Part shown: positions 1 through 11,767 of the stretch, piece by piece
How positions within the stretch are numbered: position 1 is the first letter of the stretch
How the letters are laid out: each line of letters begins with the position of its first letter
DNA from: Micrasema longulum
Lineage: Eukaryota; Arthropoda; Insecta; Trichoptera; Brachycentridae
NCBI GenBank assembly: GCA_022494885.1
Contig: JAGVSM010000876.1
Location: 1-64,000 of the forward strand
Reading direction: 5' to 3'
Length of the DNA: 64,000 bases
Made by a program: the position numbers and the translations under genes
Notes under the pieces: model-generated
What the model was told of the DNA's origin: nothing
Database searches by the model: none
What the model saw: only the letters and a program-made list of their open reading frames with translations

Positions 1-95
1 AGGATTTTGAGACATTGTTTTTCTCTTTAACACTTCGTATCCCGGAGCCGTATAAACAAGTAATTATATACTACGCGTTGTGTCGCGGTCCCGTG

Positions 96-270
96 TTTTC
101 ACGTGGTTTTAAACCAGCCAATGACAGGTCATAAGCCTTGTAGATGCCTAGACTTCTATATTACCTTCTCTAAAGTGTTGTTCTTCTTTGTTGTAATATG
201 TTAATGTTATATTTTGATAAATATAATCACTCATGAAAACAGCGACTGAAAAAACTCAAAATTGATTTTT
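96..270. repeat. Foldback-family fragment (family F)
   Basis: This is a partial copy of the palindromic repeat family that occurs at 13 places in this window. The shared blocks are the 'aaccagccaatgacaggtc' segment, 'gatgcctagacttctatatt' and the end 'gttgtaatatgttaat'. Only one arm is present. No coding potential is seen. Confidence 0.75.
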
Positions 271-934
271 ACTATAAAGTTCATAATTTTGTTATTATTT
301 TGAAACATTTGGCAAAACTAGTTACAAGAATTTCGCTAAAAATCTTATTTAGTTTTCCGACTTGTCCGATTTTCCGATCCGTGTAAACAGCCATTTTTAA
401 TATTGCGCGAGTCGTCTCGGCGCCTTGGCATCCAATGGCGCCATCTTGTATTCGTCTCGTGAATATTAAACTTTTTTATTGCAGATCTGGAAATATTTTT
501 ATTTAGATACTGTAGTTTGTATATTTGTCATTGAATAGTATTTTAATTACTCCCGTAATTTTAAATGCTGTCTATGAGCTGGGAACTAGAATCCCAACAG
601 CCATTGCGTAATAAATTGTAATTTTAATTGTTAGGATGTTTAGGCAAAAAAAAATACTGCGAAAATGAAGCAACATGAATTATTCAGAAGTAATTTTGAG
701 TCATGTCTGTCAATATGTATTTTAAATCTACCTTTTCAATCTGAAAATCGTAGAACTAATTATGGTGTTCAGTTCACCTTGCCTAGAATTCGTAATACTT
801 ATTTGGACACTGTTCTTCTATCACTCTCTCGCAGACGCCTTTCCGATACTGTGCGAAAAATACAACTGCACGTTGGACTGATTGATTATGCCTAACTAAA
901 GTCATAAGATCTCATACATCCCAAAATCTCCAAA
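271..934. other. Unassigned intergenic sequence
   Basis: No gene can be supported here. A GC-richer island near 395-465 contains the motif gcgccatcttg, which resembles a YY1/Pho-type site, but nothing else marks a promoter. A 76-codon reading frame at 665-895 matches nothing I recognise and is not called. Confidence 0.4.
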
Positions 935-1415
935 GTATTTACATTACTTAAAGAAGAAACTGTTTGATGCTTGTGTTCTCCCTGTACTGACATTTGGCTG
1001 TGAAACTTTTGTGTTCACGAAAAAAAAATTACACAAATTATCAGTGACACAGAGAGCCATGGAAAGGAGAATGCTGGGTATTTCGTTGAGAGACAGAAAA
1101 ACCAATACATGGATTAGAGCGAGAACAAAGATCACCGATGTGGTCCATAGGGCTGCCAACCAGAAATGGAGCTGGGCTGGTCATATAGCCAGAATCACAG
1201 ACTCTAGATGGACCAAAAAAGTCCTGGAATGGCGACCCAGAACGGGTAGAAGAAGTGTCGGCAGGCCTCAGACAAGGTGGTCTGATGACATAAGACGAGT
1301 TGCAGGAAGTGGTTGGATGCGGTTGGCTCAGGATAGGGAAATATGGAGACTAAAGGGGGAAACCTATGTTCAACATTGGACAAGAGACGGCTGATGATGA
1401 TGATGATGATGATGA
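935..1415 (+). pseudogene. RTE-clade LINE, 3' end of endonuclease-reverse transcriptase
   Basis: The frame reads from about 955 (FDACVLPVLTFGCET) through RAMERRMLGISLRDR, WAGHIARITDSRWTKKVLEW and VGRPQTRWSDDIRR to a stop at 1392-1394. This is the typical C-terminal region after the reverse transcriptase in insect RTE elements. The stop is followed at once by a (TGA)n run (about 1392-1415), the simple-repeat tail expected of RTE. The copy is 5'-truncated and lacks the endonuclease and the catalytic reverse transcriptase, so it is a dead insertion. The open track may begin at a GTG at 1011, but no true start is present. Confidence 0.85.
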
Positions 1416-2011
1416 AAGTCGACAAAATCGAGGTCTCGTATTTCCGTTTTCCGCACCCCGAAACTAAACCGATTTTTTTTGGCTTTTTAAGTGAGCGTTT
1501 CAGAATGAATTTTTTTGTGTCGTCGCCTTTGGCGTTTATCAAAAATATTTATCATATTTGTATACTGTACCTCCGAAGACGGCAGATGAAATTGGATGCT
1601 TTTAATGGTTTTTAGATGGTCCCAACTCCCATAAAAAACACTTTGTTTAACAAGACCAGACAATAATGGCACGTAAATGGTTTACATCTATAGAGTGTAA
1701 ACAAAACATTGATCTAATGCCTTAATCCGGGAAGAAAAGAAATTAAATTTTGATTTTGACAGAAAATTACATTTTGATGCTTTTTCTAAAAAAAAAACAA
1801 CGGAATCGGTTCGGTATTGTCTCATTTAAATCCCACTCTACCACAACTCGATTTACATTTTTCCAGCACAAGTTATTTACGGCTTTTAAGAAATTGTTTG
1901 AAAATTTTAATATTTGAGTAAATAATAAGAAATGTTGTATTTCTCTTTCAAAAAAGTAAAAATAGAGATAAGGGAAAACATACGTATAACTAATGAAGCC
2001 GCGCACAATAT
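1416..2011. other. Unassigned intergenic sequence
   Basis: No coding frame, tRNA or clear repeat partner is seen within the window. The right edge (about 1990-2040) is a TATATA/poly-T run that probably marks the 3' end of the minus-strand LINE that follows. Confidence 0.4.
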
Positions 2012-2399
2012 ATATATATATTTTTTTTTTTATTAAATCATACAAAATTTTTTTTTGTACTCCCAGGAGTTACAACAAACTCATTTTGGGAAAGAAAAAT
2101 ATTTACACATAGGTATGTTAACAACAATAGTATAGCAACAAATAGTAATAAAGTAACAAGTAATAATATGTACATAAAAACTGAAATACGATAGCAAGCA
2201 AATATATGATACAAATCATACATCCGCTTGCCATCCTTCAAACAATCCATAATAAAAATTAAAAATAAAATTGTTATATTTACATATTGGAAGAAAGAAA
2301 TATTTAAGGGAAAAAATAACTTAAAACTAAATTTCACCCTCCACGTACCTCCTCAAGTAGTAATTTTTTAAATTAATACAGTTATTTATTGACGTTCTA
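2012..2399 (-). mobile_element. 3' untranslated region and poly(A) end of the adjacent LINE
   Basis: Reading the minus strand, the sequence after the LINE stop codon is non-coding and ends in an A-rich run complementary to the poly-T at about 2012-2040. That is the expected structure of a non-LTR retrotransposon 3' end. Confidence 0.6.
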
Positions 2400-5030
2400 T
2401 TAGGACTCCGGTAGCCTGTTGTACTCGCTACAAGCAAGGTATAGCAGAGACCTTAGACCATACCTTGTCGTGCGTGATCCAGGTACGTGAATATTTTGAC
2501 GCTGTCGCGTATTATACTGATGGACGTCACGATTAAAGGTATAGCCAATATTAGTCAGAGAGTCTTTATTCACACCTTGAAGCACTGTTTTTGTAATCTC
2601 ATAATACGGTATGACCAAAAATGGGAGAATGTCAGTAAGTTTGTAAATGTCTTTGACATGCGTTTCCATTGGTATACCGTATATGTTTCTTATAGCTCTA
2701 TTCTGTATTACTTGTATTTCTGATACACACTTTTTTGTGGCAAATCCCCAGATGCACGACAAATATACCATACACATTGAAAAGTACACTGCGCGACGAA
2801 GTGAGATCGGAAGAACTCCCCTAAACCTATGCATTATACCAGTGATTGAAGAGATTTTAGATTTAACATAATCAAAATGGTGAATCCAAGAGAGCTGTGA
2901 ATCTATGTAGATTCTCAAATATTTTGTCACGTCAGTTTTTTCAAGATAATCATTTCCAAGTGCGATATTGAGATAAATATCTCGCTTTTTACCAAATATT
3001 ATGTAATTCGATTTTTTTATATTCAGACTGAGCTTGTTGATACGAAGCCAACTTGCAAGATGGTGAACATCTAGTTGCATTTCGTTTTCAAGGTCTTTAA
3101 CGTTACGATTGTGATAGTAAATAATCGTATCGTCTGCATACAGTTGAAGTGTACTTTTAATACCCCAATGTGTAATATCATTGATATAGATTAAGAATAG
3201 TAGTGGCCCGAGAACGGAACCCTGTGGTACACCACATGTGATCTGCCTGAAGTCACTTGATTGTCCTCCAATCTGAACTAAGCAACTTCAATCACTTAGG
3301 TAACTTCGAAACAGCTCAAGAGAAGTCCCAACGATGCCTAAATGTTCTAATTTTTCTAATAGTATTTTATGGTTGACTGTATCGAAAGCTTTCTTGAGAT
3401 CTATAAATATACCAGCAGTATATTCACCCCGGTCTATATTTAGTTGAAGTGTTGCAACAAAATCAAAAACTGCACATTTCGTATTAGATAATTTTCGAAA
3501 TCCATATTGTTGTGGTGAGAGAAGATTATTGGATAAAAGATATTTCATTAGTCTGTCTTTAATTACTTGTTCGAAAATCTTAGAGAATACAGAAAGGACC
3601 GAAATCGGTCTATAATTAGAGACATTTTTACGGCAGTCACTTTTATATACGGGAACAATTTTAGTTAGTTTTAATTTATCAGGAAATATACCACTCGCCA
3701 GTGAATCGTTAATAAGGCAAACAATATGCCCTGCTAGTTGATCTCTACAGTAGGAGAGTATTTTAGCTGTAACTCCATCCAGACCGGGAGCTGCTTTTGG
3801 TTTTAGTTTTGAGATAAAATTAAGAATTTCTTTTTTATTCGTTTTTGCCATATACATGGATTGTGGTGCTTTGGGATGTCTACAAATTGTATTACAATCA
3901 TTTGGGAGGCATTGAAAATTAGCTGCTAAGTTTTCTCCAATCGATACAAAAAATGAATTAAACTCTGCACATATTTGTTTAGGATCTGTTATCTCAATAT
4001 TATTCCTAATGAGACAATCAATGTTCTTTTTGGTGACCTTTGAGTCATTAGATATAATTTTATTTATCATAATCCATGTTTTTCTCGAGTCATTGAGGTT
4101 TTGCTTAAATTCGTTTGCATAGTATTTAACTTTAATCAATCTTCTGTAGTTAGTAACTTTGTTTCTGGATTTGTTTTTAAGCAGAGTGAGAGACAGGTTT
4201 TGAGGGTCTTTTTTCCATTGTTTAAAACTTATGTTTCGTTCGTTGATTAAGGTGTTCAGTCTTGCATCAAACCATGGTGTATTTCCCATCTGTCTCTTTC
4301 CCTTTCTCAATTTAGATTTATGTGTACAAGAATCAATAGCCATTTCAACATATTCATTAAATCTGTCGTACTTTTCGTTTATTCCATTGATACTGTCAAC
4401 ATATGGGTTATTTTCAAAATATGTTCTTAATCTATCTTTGTCAATTGTAATGGTTTCACGTAAAGGTTGTCTATTATTTGAGTGATGTTTAAAAATATTT
4501 TTGTAGTCAAGAATAAGTATATTGTGATCACTTAGAGAGTTATCTATGTTTGTAATTGTTCCGGTAATGCTATTTAATATGACATGATCTATCAAGGAAC
4601 TGCTTGATTCTGTTACTCTAGTAGGCTGTGTTTTGTTACAAATAAAATAATTGTATGAGTCCAGAGTAACAAGATAATTTTTTGCCACGTTTGTATTTTT
4701 TGAAATGTCTATATTAAAGTCTCCAAACATAACTGCATCGTGTTTGCTTTTATGTAGTATGGTTTCAAAGTATGCTAAAAAATCGTTCATGTTATTACTG
4801 TTAGGCCTTCGATATATTGCATATATAACGAATGTTTTAAAATCTGCACCGCTTACCCTTACTCCTAGAATTGAGTTTTCACCGGTACATCTTTCAATAA
4901 TTGATCCATTTATAGAGTTGTGAATATATATAGCGACACCTCCTCCCTTTTCATCGATGCGTGAAGCGTAGATACTGTGATACCCAGATTGATTTTTATG
5001 AAATAGTAACATTGGTAAATACGTCGGCAA
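2400..5030 (-). pseudogene. Jockey-like non-LTR retrotransposon ORF2 (endonuclease + reverse transcriptase), one premature stop
   Basis: This is one continuous frame of 876 codons interrupted only by TGA at 3288-3290 (codon 581). An APE-type endonuclease fills about residues 1-185, with GGGVAIYI near 29-36, GDFNID at 103-108, SLIDHVI near 145-151 and SDHN at 167-170. The reverse transcriptase follows, with FIDLKKAFDTVNHKIL near 542-557, PQGSVLGPLLF near 602 and the catalytic YADD near 631. The C-terminus ends AACGAG-rich at a normal stop. The stop falls where relatives commonly have arginine, so a CGA to TGA transition is the simplest explanation (inference). The N-terminal start of the endonuclease is missing; the frame closes upstream at 5031-5033, next to the neighbouring DNA transposon. 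The element is 5'-truncated but young-looking. Confidence 0.9.
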
Positions 5031-5041
5031 TCAACGGTGAT

Positions 5042-6432
5042 CAGGGCCTCAATTATTATGAACGCTTTCTTCACCTGTATTTATCGAGACGGTATACTTA
5101 ACTTCTGTACTAAATGTATCTACCTTTGTATGTTTTACCTACTCGTCATACCGACATCAAATGATTGAAACAAACCAATGAATGACCGCAAAAATTTAGT
5201 CCGCGTTCCGCGTAGTAAGGTAAGCACATCGTTTGCGGGGCACTGCGTACGCTTCTACAATAGAATACCCGACAGTGCCCTAATTATGACGGACAATAAA
5301 TTCTAAATTTTCATAAAAAGCGTACATAAAAAAAAGCCTATTATGGACTTAATGGGTACATGGAAGATAGCAGTATATGGAACTAATACTATTATTTTAT
5401 TTGTGTAAGTTTATTTGATTATTTTTGAATATTTTTATTTATTGAAAACTGACTATCTCTTTGTGTTGTTTTGTTTATTTATTTATATATTGACTTTCAA
5501 TAAGCGTATAAATTATACCTATATTGGAGAAAAAAATAAAAACTGAAAACTTAAACTTACGTCATTAATATTTAAATGGTTCTCATTTGTATTTTAAATA
5601 GGCTTCTGTGATAAAAGGTGCTCATTTCAGAGCGATTATAAACTCCAATAAGTCCCAATTCAAGCAAAATATTCTCGCTTTAACATGATTTTTATATAAC
5701 TTTTGACAATTACAAAGACAGTATGCTTAACGATCGTCTGTATTTATCTACCGAGCGATTACAAAGCCAGCTCCTTTAACGTCTCGATACGTGCACGCCG
5801 GATGATAGTAAAACAGACGGAAAAAATATAAAACTAATTATTTTTTTAAAGCGGCAACTTTCTTACGCCTAGATACTCTTATGTGTTAATAGGCCAGAAT
5901 CTAGCGACATTATTTTTGCGTCTAGCCACTCGTTTCGGAAACTGACAGTTTTGTTATAATTTAATTCGACTTCGTAATTTATTTATTTCTCTCTTATGTT
6001 TTGAATAGGCTTTTAAGAAAAAAAGTGCCAACCTCAAAACAATAAAAAATTTAAGTAAAACGTAACTAAAGATAAAATTGCTCAGTGGAACAAAATTTTT
6101 GTCATTTTTGATGCGTAGATAAACGTATCGAGGGGTTCTAGACCCGTCGGCAGAAACCGATGTACTTACATCAAAACTTGATGGTGGGGGAATCGGTAGT
6201 GTATCTTAGTAGTCGGTCGGGAGACTTTTATCTTCAACTATGACGTCTCACTGAAGCTATGTCATTTTAGAGCACAGATATGTGGACCGTGACGTACGCT
6301 TCCCCTTGATTCATATTGATGTACCTACCCAAAACTTAAAGGTAGTATATCTTTATAATCGCTAGAGGGAATTTATCTTCAACTATACCGTCAAGGTGAA
6401 GGTATTACGTCTTTATCTTCCCATCATAATTG
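5042..6432. mobile_element. GGGCCTC-terminus DNA transposon, copy A (non-autonomous)
   Basis: The left end reads CAGGGCCTCAATTATTATG and the right end, on the other strand, GGGCCTCAATTATGATGGG, so the termini are inverted. The body matches copies at 12744-14039 and 25262-26294 block by block, including 'taggcttctgtgataaaa', 'cgattacaaagccagctcc' and 'cgtatcgaggggttctag'. The right third is an imperfect tandem of two units of roughly 160 bp. No transposase frame exists. The CAGGG start would suit a hAT-like element, but no clean 8-bp duplication was found, so the superfamily is open. Confidence 0.75.
5214..5557. other. Extra segment nested in transposon copy A
   Basis: Sister copies go directly from 'ccgcgttcc' to 'ttacgtcattaatattt', whereas this copy has about 345 extra bases between them. 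I do not recognise the insert. It has no reading frame and no obvious terminal repeats. Confidence 0.5.
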
Positions 6433-6697
6433 AGGCCCAGGGTACGTATTCTTATGGGAAGTTAAAATTTATCTTCAATTTTATCTACAAAGTAAAATTA
6501 AGTTTTCCGTATGAAAAATAGAACATGTTTACATTTTTTTTTCTAAACATTACCGGTTACGGTTTCAATTACCGGTTTTCGGCGAAGATACTTTGAATTT
6601 TCATACACATATACTCACTTTCGTACATAAATATCGATAGTAGTTTTACCGTCTCAGTTTATACCGGTGAAGATAGCCGTTCATAATCGCGGCCCTG
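6433..6697. mobile_element. Short (265-bp) deletion derivative of the GGGCCTC transposon, copy A2
   Basis: The segment starts with a degenerate version of the family's right-type terminus (CAGGGTACGTATTCTTATGG). Read from the other strand, it ends with the left-type terminus (CAGGGCCGCGATTATGAACG, then GGCTATCTTCACC and GAGACGGTA). It abuts copy A with essentially no spacer. Confidence 0.6.
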
Positions 6698-7238
6698 GCG
6701 TTGTTCAACTTTGTTTTTCGGCGGCCAGGCAGTCTCGGTACAAAAATATTCGTTCAGTTCATATCCAGAGACATTAGGCTCCTTTGACAAAATATGATTT
6801 ACCAAAAAAAGTGTACGTAAAAAACAAAAAAAAATACGACAGTGGTTTGGTATTAAAACTGTCTCTCCTAATAAGTATTTACGACTTATTATAAAATGCT
6901 ACCACGGGACCGCAACCCAACTCAATGGATCTCGCATCCAAAGTTGAAGAAGCCCATTTATATATCTCGCTGCACATCTATGTTTTTGATCCGTCTGCAA
7001 TCTGTGGATATTTTTGTTGGATGTAACAGCGTTCCCCTGTCGCTATTATTAAACTTACGCGACAAGAACTGTCTACCCGTGTACTGAATATAATACTCAA
7101 CGTATTAATAGTCTGGATACATCCCCAATAGGAAGGTGTACTGCGTACCGCATAAAGCTGTATTATACAGATCAGAAAATTGACCAGAAATCTCTGACGC
7201 ATCCTTCTTACTCGATTCAATTGTAGATCTAAATTTTC
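6698..7238. other. Unassigned sequence with short open frames
   Basis: Overlapping frames at 6896-7087 (+) and 6978-7241 (-) look like chance reading frames. The minus-strand one vaguely resembles a decayed LINE C-terminus, but no motif could be fixed. Confidence 0.3.
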
Positions 7239-7352
7239 CACTAAATTTTAACTTTTAACTTAATTTTAATTTAAACTTTTAATTTTAAGTTTAATTTTAA
7301 CTTTTACTTCTATTTTAATTTTAACTTTTGATTTCAATTCTTAATTTATACT
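7239..7352. repeat. TTTTAA-rich low-complexity tract
   Basis: Irregular repetition of 'ttttaactttt' and 'aattttaa' words runs over about 110 bases. No element boundaries are visible. Confidence 0.8.
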
Positions 7353-7370
7353 CATTCATAAATACATCTA

Positions 7371-7935
7371 TTTTATTTAACATTTTATATACATATACAA
7401 TATATATACATATAAGGGCAGGCATATTGCCTCAAGGCAATTTCTTCCTACCTACCCATACCGTTCAGTTTGAGAAAATTATAAATACATGGACATATTA
7501 AATCTTACAATTTTATACAAAAATTAAAAGCAAAGATTAACAAAAATAAATATATAAATATAAAAAAAATTTACACTATACTATGAAGAGAGGAGAGGGG
7601 ATGGGAAGGAAAGAAGAGGGATAAAGGAACAATTTAAATGTTTAAATAGTGACATTTCAATCTTTGCTTAAGTGTAAATAAAGAAGGGGCGTCTCTAACA
7701 TTAGTGGGTAGATTATTCCACAATCGAGCGGCTACTACTGTGAAAGAGGAGGCAAGAAAATTAGAACGATGACAGGGTATTAAAAGGGTTCTCTCGTTAC
7801 TAGAACGAAGAGATAGTCCGTGTTGTGAAATAGGTTGGATGAGCTCTCTCAGATAAACAGGCGAAGTGGGATTATTTAAAATATTGTGAAGAAGTGATAG
7901 AATGTGAGTGATAGAATCTACTACCTGCATCTAAT
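7371..7935 (-). pseudogene. LINE 3' end (family J2): C-terminal ORF fragment plus 3' UTR
   Basis: The minus-strand frame 7930-7634 contains TSPVYLRELIQPISQHGLSL and VVAARLWNNLPTNVR, the 'LWN-LP' C-terminal signature of Jockey/CR1-type LINEs. The 3' UTR includes a 'ggcaatttcttcctacctac' block (given on the plus strand) and ends in an AT-rich tail near 7371. A second copy in the opposite orientation lies at 10962-11423. Both are 5'-truncated and lack the catalytic domains. Confidence 0.8.
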
Positions 7936-8161
7936 AAATTATTGTTGGTTGTGAATTTTTACAAAGAAATTTGAATGGCAGAGAGAGAGGGAGGAAAGTA
8001 GAGTTGAAGCTATACAATGTCTTCTCCCTTTTATGTACTTCTTATTTAATATTAATATTTTTACTTTTTTAGAATTCAATTATTTTTCCCCTCTCCTCCT
8101 GCATTCATAATAAATTAGTGTGAAATCTGTAATTGGTTATACTTTTTAAAATTGTTCTTTT

Positions 8162-8360
8162 GTACCTTTTTTTTTTTTAAAAAAAAAAGAAATATTTGCG
8201 TTCTTATGATTTACCCAAATATTTGATTTTGAGGGCCATTTTCAAAGAGTTGTTAATAACTCACTATTAGAAAATGGAATCAAGTTGGGGTAGAGTAGGA
8301 TTCGAACCACAGACCTTTGGTCCGTGAGTCCGAGACACTAGCCACAGGACCACAACCCGA
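8162..8360 (-). mobile_element. tRNA-derived SINE (type S1)
   Basis: On the minus strand the head carries an A-box-like 'tggctagtgtctcgg' and a B-box-like 'ggttcgaatcc', followed by a unique body ('aaaatggccctcaaaat') and an A-rich tail near 8162-8180. A copy in the other orientation at 34282-34470 matches along its whole length, which shows this is a repeat and not a working tRNA gene. Confidence 0.75.
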
Positions 8361-8559
8361 TCTAATCTTGTTTTATATAAATACTGTATGATTTCCCTTA
8401 TAAATAAATCAATCCAAAATTATTTTTTAAATAAAACCTGCAATATGTGTAATCATAAATTAAATTGTATTGATATTAATAACATATCTTTAACTTTCTT
8501 TAAAAGTAAAATTTCAAAAAAAAAAATCAAGTTATGATGTTGCGCCTTGAATCCGCAGT

Positions 8560-8840
8560 CCATATTTAATTAAATGCATGAATCTAAATTTGTATAATTT
8601 ATGATTTACATTTTAATATTTATGTGTAAATATCTTTTTTAAATTGTGTTCTTTGGAATTTTGTTATTTATTACTTATTCCTTTTTTCTAGATTGTTATT
8701 AAATTGCATCACTTTTTATTATACTTTAATATAATTAATTGTACTGTGTATTTTTTATCGTTAATTATTATGACTTGACACGGGCACAGCCTAAAAAGCC
8801 TTAATAAGTTCACTTATATTTAAACGAGTGTAAAACACAC
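8560..8840 (-). repeat. Dispersed repeat shared with 14260-14500
   Basis: The block containing 'acgggcacagcctaaaaagc' and 'aagttcacttatatttaaac' recurs in reverse complement near 14270-14330, with weaker similarity continuing for about 200 bases. It is probably a LINE 3' UTR or MITE fragment. The class is unresolved. Confidence 0.5.
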
Positions 8841-8944
8841 CCTCCCTCATTCATTCGCACAGACACACATTTACATACACACACATAAATACAGACGTCA
8901 CACACATACAATTACGTAAACTCTTTTCTTATATATTATATGTT

Positions 8945-9127
8945 TGGCGGACTCCGTGGTGTAGTGGTCAAGACGCTTGAATCACACACGGAAGGTTCGG
9001 TATTCGATTCCGGATGAGAGAGAACAAAAAAAATAAATCCGATTTTTCTCAAGCCTGGGTGTTCTCTGTTGTAATTCATCACTGTAATTGGGCCTCCTGT
9101 GCTGTTGTGGTGCAAAAAAATAAATAT
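8945..9127 (+). mobile_element. tRNA-derived SINE (type S2)
   Basis: The head 'ggactccgtggtgtagtggt' (A-box region) and 'ggtattcgattccgg' (B-box) are followed by an unrelated body ending in an A-rich tail near 9113-9125. Similar short sequence (tatatgt) on both sides may be the target-site duplication. The anticodon arm does not pair properly, so this is not a tRNA gene. Confidence 0.7.
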
Positions 9128-9400
9128 ATATGTATTTTTTAATTTACGGTGGATTTTTTCAATTGGCTCTAGTATTGTTAATATATTTCTACTTATTTTT
9201 TTGTAATAGCTGTAAAAATCCCAAATAAAAGAAAATAAAAATATTTTAAAAAGTGTACTCATTAAAAAAACCCAGCAATAGAATAAAATTAATTGAAAGG
9301 TTAAGAAATGCCAGTAATTCAGAAACTGCAAATAAAATATGTAAATATAATAAATAGTAATAATAATAAATAAAAACAAAATAAATATATAGATATATAT

Positions 9401-9763
9401 CGTGGGTATACTGGCAAAAAACGTTAACTCGAAAATATGCTGATTTAACTTAATGATGCAGTTTTGTAAAGTTTTTAACGCTCTACAAACTGGCAAAATA
9501 CACTAAGTCATATTAAATTTCATAAATCTGTAGTTTCAAAAATAGATTTAAGGTTTAGTCGTATACTGGCTTAATACGTATACTGGCTTATTTTATTCAG
9601 GCTTAATATAAAATTAAGAAACTTAAAATTAAAATCATGTTCTTAAATAAGCACTTAACATCTCACTATATTTAAATAAAATATAAAAGAGTAAAATTAT
9701 AACAAAACTTAAATGCTTGATATCTCAAAACAGGGATTAGGGCTTTTTGCCAGTATACCTACG
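9401..9763. mobile_element. 363-bp MITE with CGTGGGTATACTGGC termini
   Basis: The ends are inverted copies: CGTGGGTATACTGGCAAAAA on the left and, on the other strand, CGTAGGTATACTGGCAAAAA on the right (one mismatch in 20). Both sides are followed by ATATAT, which may be the duplicated target. Internal copies of 'gtatactggctta' occur near 9571-9597. There is no coding capacity and no second copy in the window. Confidence 0.75.
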
Positions 9764-9829
9764 ATATATTTGATAAATAAGTACATTTATAAATATATTT
9801 AAAAAAATAAAAAAACGACTTGTGTTATA

Positions 9830-10961
9830 ATATTGAAGGTTGTTGTAAGATAGTTCAATGGAATCCGACCGAACTTATGAAGCCATGCTAAAGCGTCTGA
9901 ATTCTGGTTTTATTGCAATTATAAATAGACTTAAATAAATTAATATATTAAAAGCATTTATGAACAAACCCCATCCTTCATTTCCCTACTAAATAGGGTA
10001 ATAATTGCCTGCAGTTGTGAATGGCACTTGCGCCTTATTTCCCGAGGGGTGACAATTTATTACTGTGCTCGTTCTATTTTTGGTATAATATTAGGGCTAA
10101 TAAATCAAATGAGAATCTAACGCAAGGTAGAGCTTTCTATTGGCTGGAGAAAGTCAGTTCTAAGACCGGCATGCAAGGTAAAATGAAGTCATTAGTTTTC
10201 TCGCAATTTTTTTAAAATTTAATTTTCTACATAAATGAAGTTTTTATGTACAGCACCATCAAAAAGTAGCTAAATACCATAAAAAGTACGACTAGCGGAC
10301 CTAGCTGAAGGTCAAATTATGGGAAAATCTCAATAAAGTATAAAAATTGACATATCTCCCATACTATCTAGGGAAAGTAAGGTCCAATAATTATCAAATG
10401 ACCTCCTCTATGTGCAAATTTGCTATGGCGGGTTCAGTTCCAGTCACCTTGTTACTCTTCAGTTAAGTCAGAGGCTCATCTTTATCTATCTGCCCACGCC
10501 TACGGTATAAAATGATATTATTTTTTCTGACAATATTAAAAAATACACCACTTGAAAATTTTCAGGCTATTCACTATTCTATAAACAACGTTTTCTTACA
10601 CGCGGTAAAATTAGAGCTTTTATTTATATGGCGTAGTTTCTCAAAAATGCATGAAAAAAATTAATTTGAATAACGTCACGAGATCTTGTGAATCAACCAA
10701 TGATAGGGTGTTTTGATTTCCGGTTTACGGGAAGCCAATTCGCCAATCAGCAGAACTCACCGTAGAGCACTTGTGACGTCGCAGGCGGGGTAATTTCATG
10801 ATTGCGAAACTTTAAAAAATCATAGCGATTATACGATACATATAAATATTTTTCTTAAATTTGGATTAGTTTAATAGTATATTACAAGTATGTTTTTTTT
10901 TAATCACTAAACTTTTAATAATTTATATTTTATTTTAAACTAATATTTTAAATAATCACAC
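9830..10961. other. Unassigned intergenic sequence
   Basis: No supported gene. The 64-codon frame at 10021-10215 has no recognisable motif and no splice context. A GC-richer patch at 10670-10800 is not explained. Confidence 0.35.
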
Positions 10962-11423
10962 TTCGCCTGTTTATCTGAGAGAGCTCTTCCAACCTCTATC
11001 ACAACACGGACCATCTCTTTGTTCTAGTATCGAGAGAACCCTTTTAATACCCTTTCATCGCTCTAAGTTTATTGCCTTCTCTTTCACAGTAGTAGTTGCT
11101 CGATTGTGGAATAATCTACCCACTAATGTTAGATACCCCTTCTTTATTTACATTTAAGTCAATATTGAAATGTCACGTGAACAAAGTGGTTCCTTTATCC
11201 TTCTTCTTTCCTTCCCATCCCCTCTCCTCTCTTCATAGTATAGTGTTTATTTTTTATACATTTTTTTTTTGTTAATAAGATTTAATATGTCCATGTACTT
11301 GTAATTTTCTCAAACTGAACGGTTTGGGTAGGTAGGAAGAAATTGCCCTACGGCAATATACCCACCCTTATGCCTATACAAATTGTATATGTATATAAAG
11401 TGTTAAATAAATAAATAAATAAA
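10962..11423 (+). pseudogene. LINE 3' end (family J2), plus-strand copy
   Basis: The sequence matches the minus-strand copy at 7371-7935: 'ctgtttatctgagagagctc', then the region encoding the LWN-LP motif ('gattgtggaataatctaccc'), then the 3' UTR and a terminal (AAAT)n tail at about 11403-11423. Frameshifts have broken the frame. Confidence 0.8.
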
Positions 11424-11603
11424 CTTCATAATTTTAATCGTTCACTAATCGAATATTTTGCGTAGATATTTCATATATCTGTAAATGTTGTGTAGTTTTG
11501 GTAGCATTATTTTGAGTTTCAGATTCTTTATTGCTCCGAACAATAAAATATAAATTGTCAGGTCCAAAGCGGCGATATTTCTAGGTGCCCGAGATCCTTA
11601 TCA

Positions 11604-11673
11604 ACCAAAACCCGAAGGGCCGATCAACTGAGGCCCGTAGGGCTGATAAAACGAGGTCCGGAAGACCGATGGC
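11604..11673. repeat. Three-unit tandem of short GC-rich hairpins
   Basis: Three consecutive units of about 22 bases each carry a small palindrome in the form CCCGAAGGG, GCCCGTAGGGC or GTCCGGAAGAC, followed by 'gat'. The sequence differs between units but the palindrome is kept. Confidence 0.6.
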
Positions 11674-11767
11674 ATGATTGAATTTTCTAGCATGTAAAGT
11701 GTTTTCTGGTTGTTTAATATGTACATTTTTTAAAACAAAACAATAAGAAACATATACATTATAAACA

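Noticed and set aside
665..895. 76-codon plus-strand frame as a gene
   Set aside because: No recognised motif, no splice or promoter context, and it lies between repeat fragments.
8285..8360. tRNA gene (and its partner at 34303-34370)
   Set aside because: Two matching copies extend well beyond a tRNA with the same body and tail, so this is a SINE.
8936..9496. 186-codon minus-strand frame with hydrophobic stretches
   Set aside because: It runs across the antisense of a SINE and into a MITE end; the hydrophobic residues come from AT-rich sequence.
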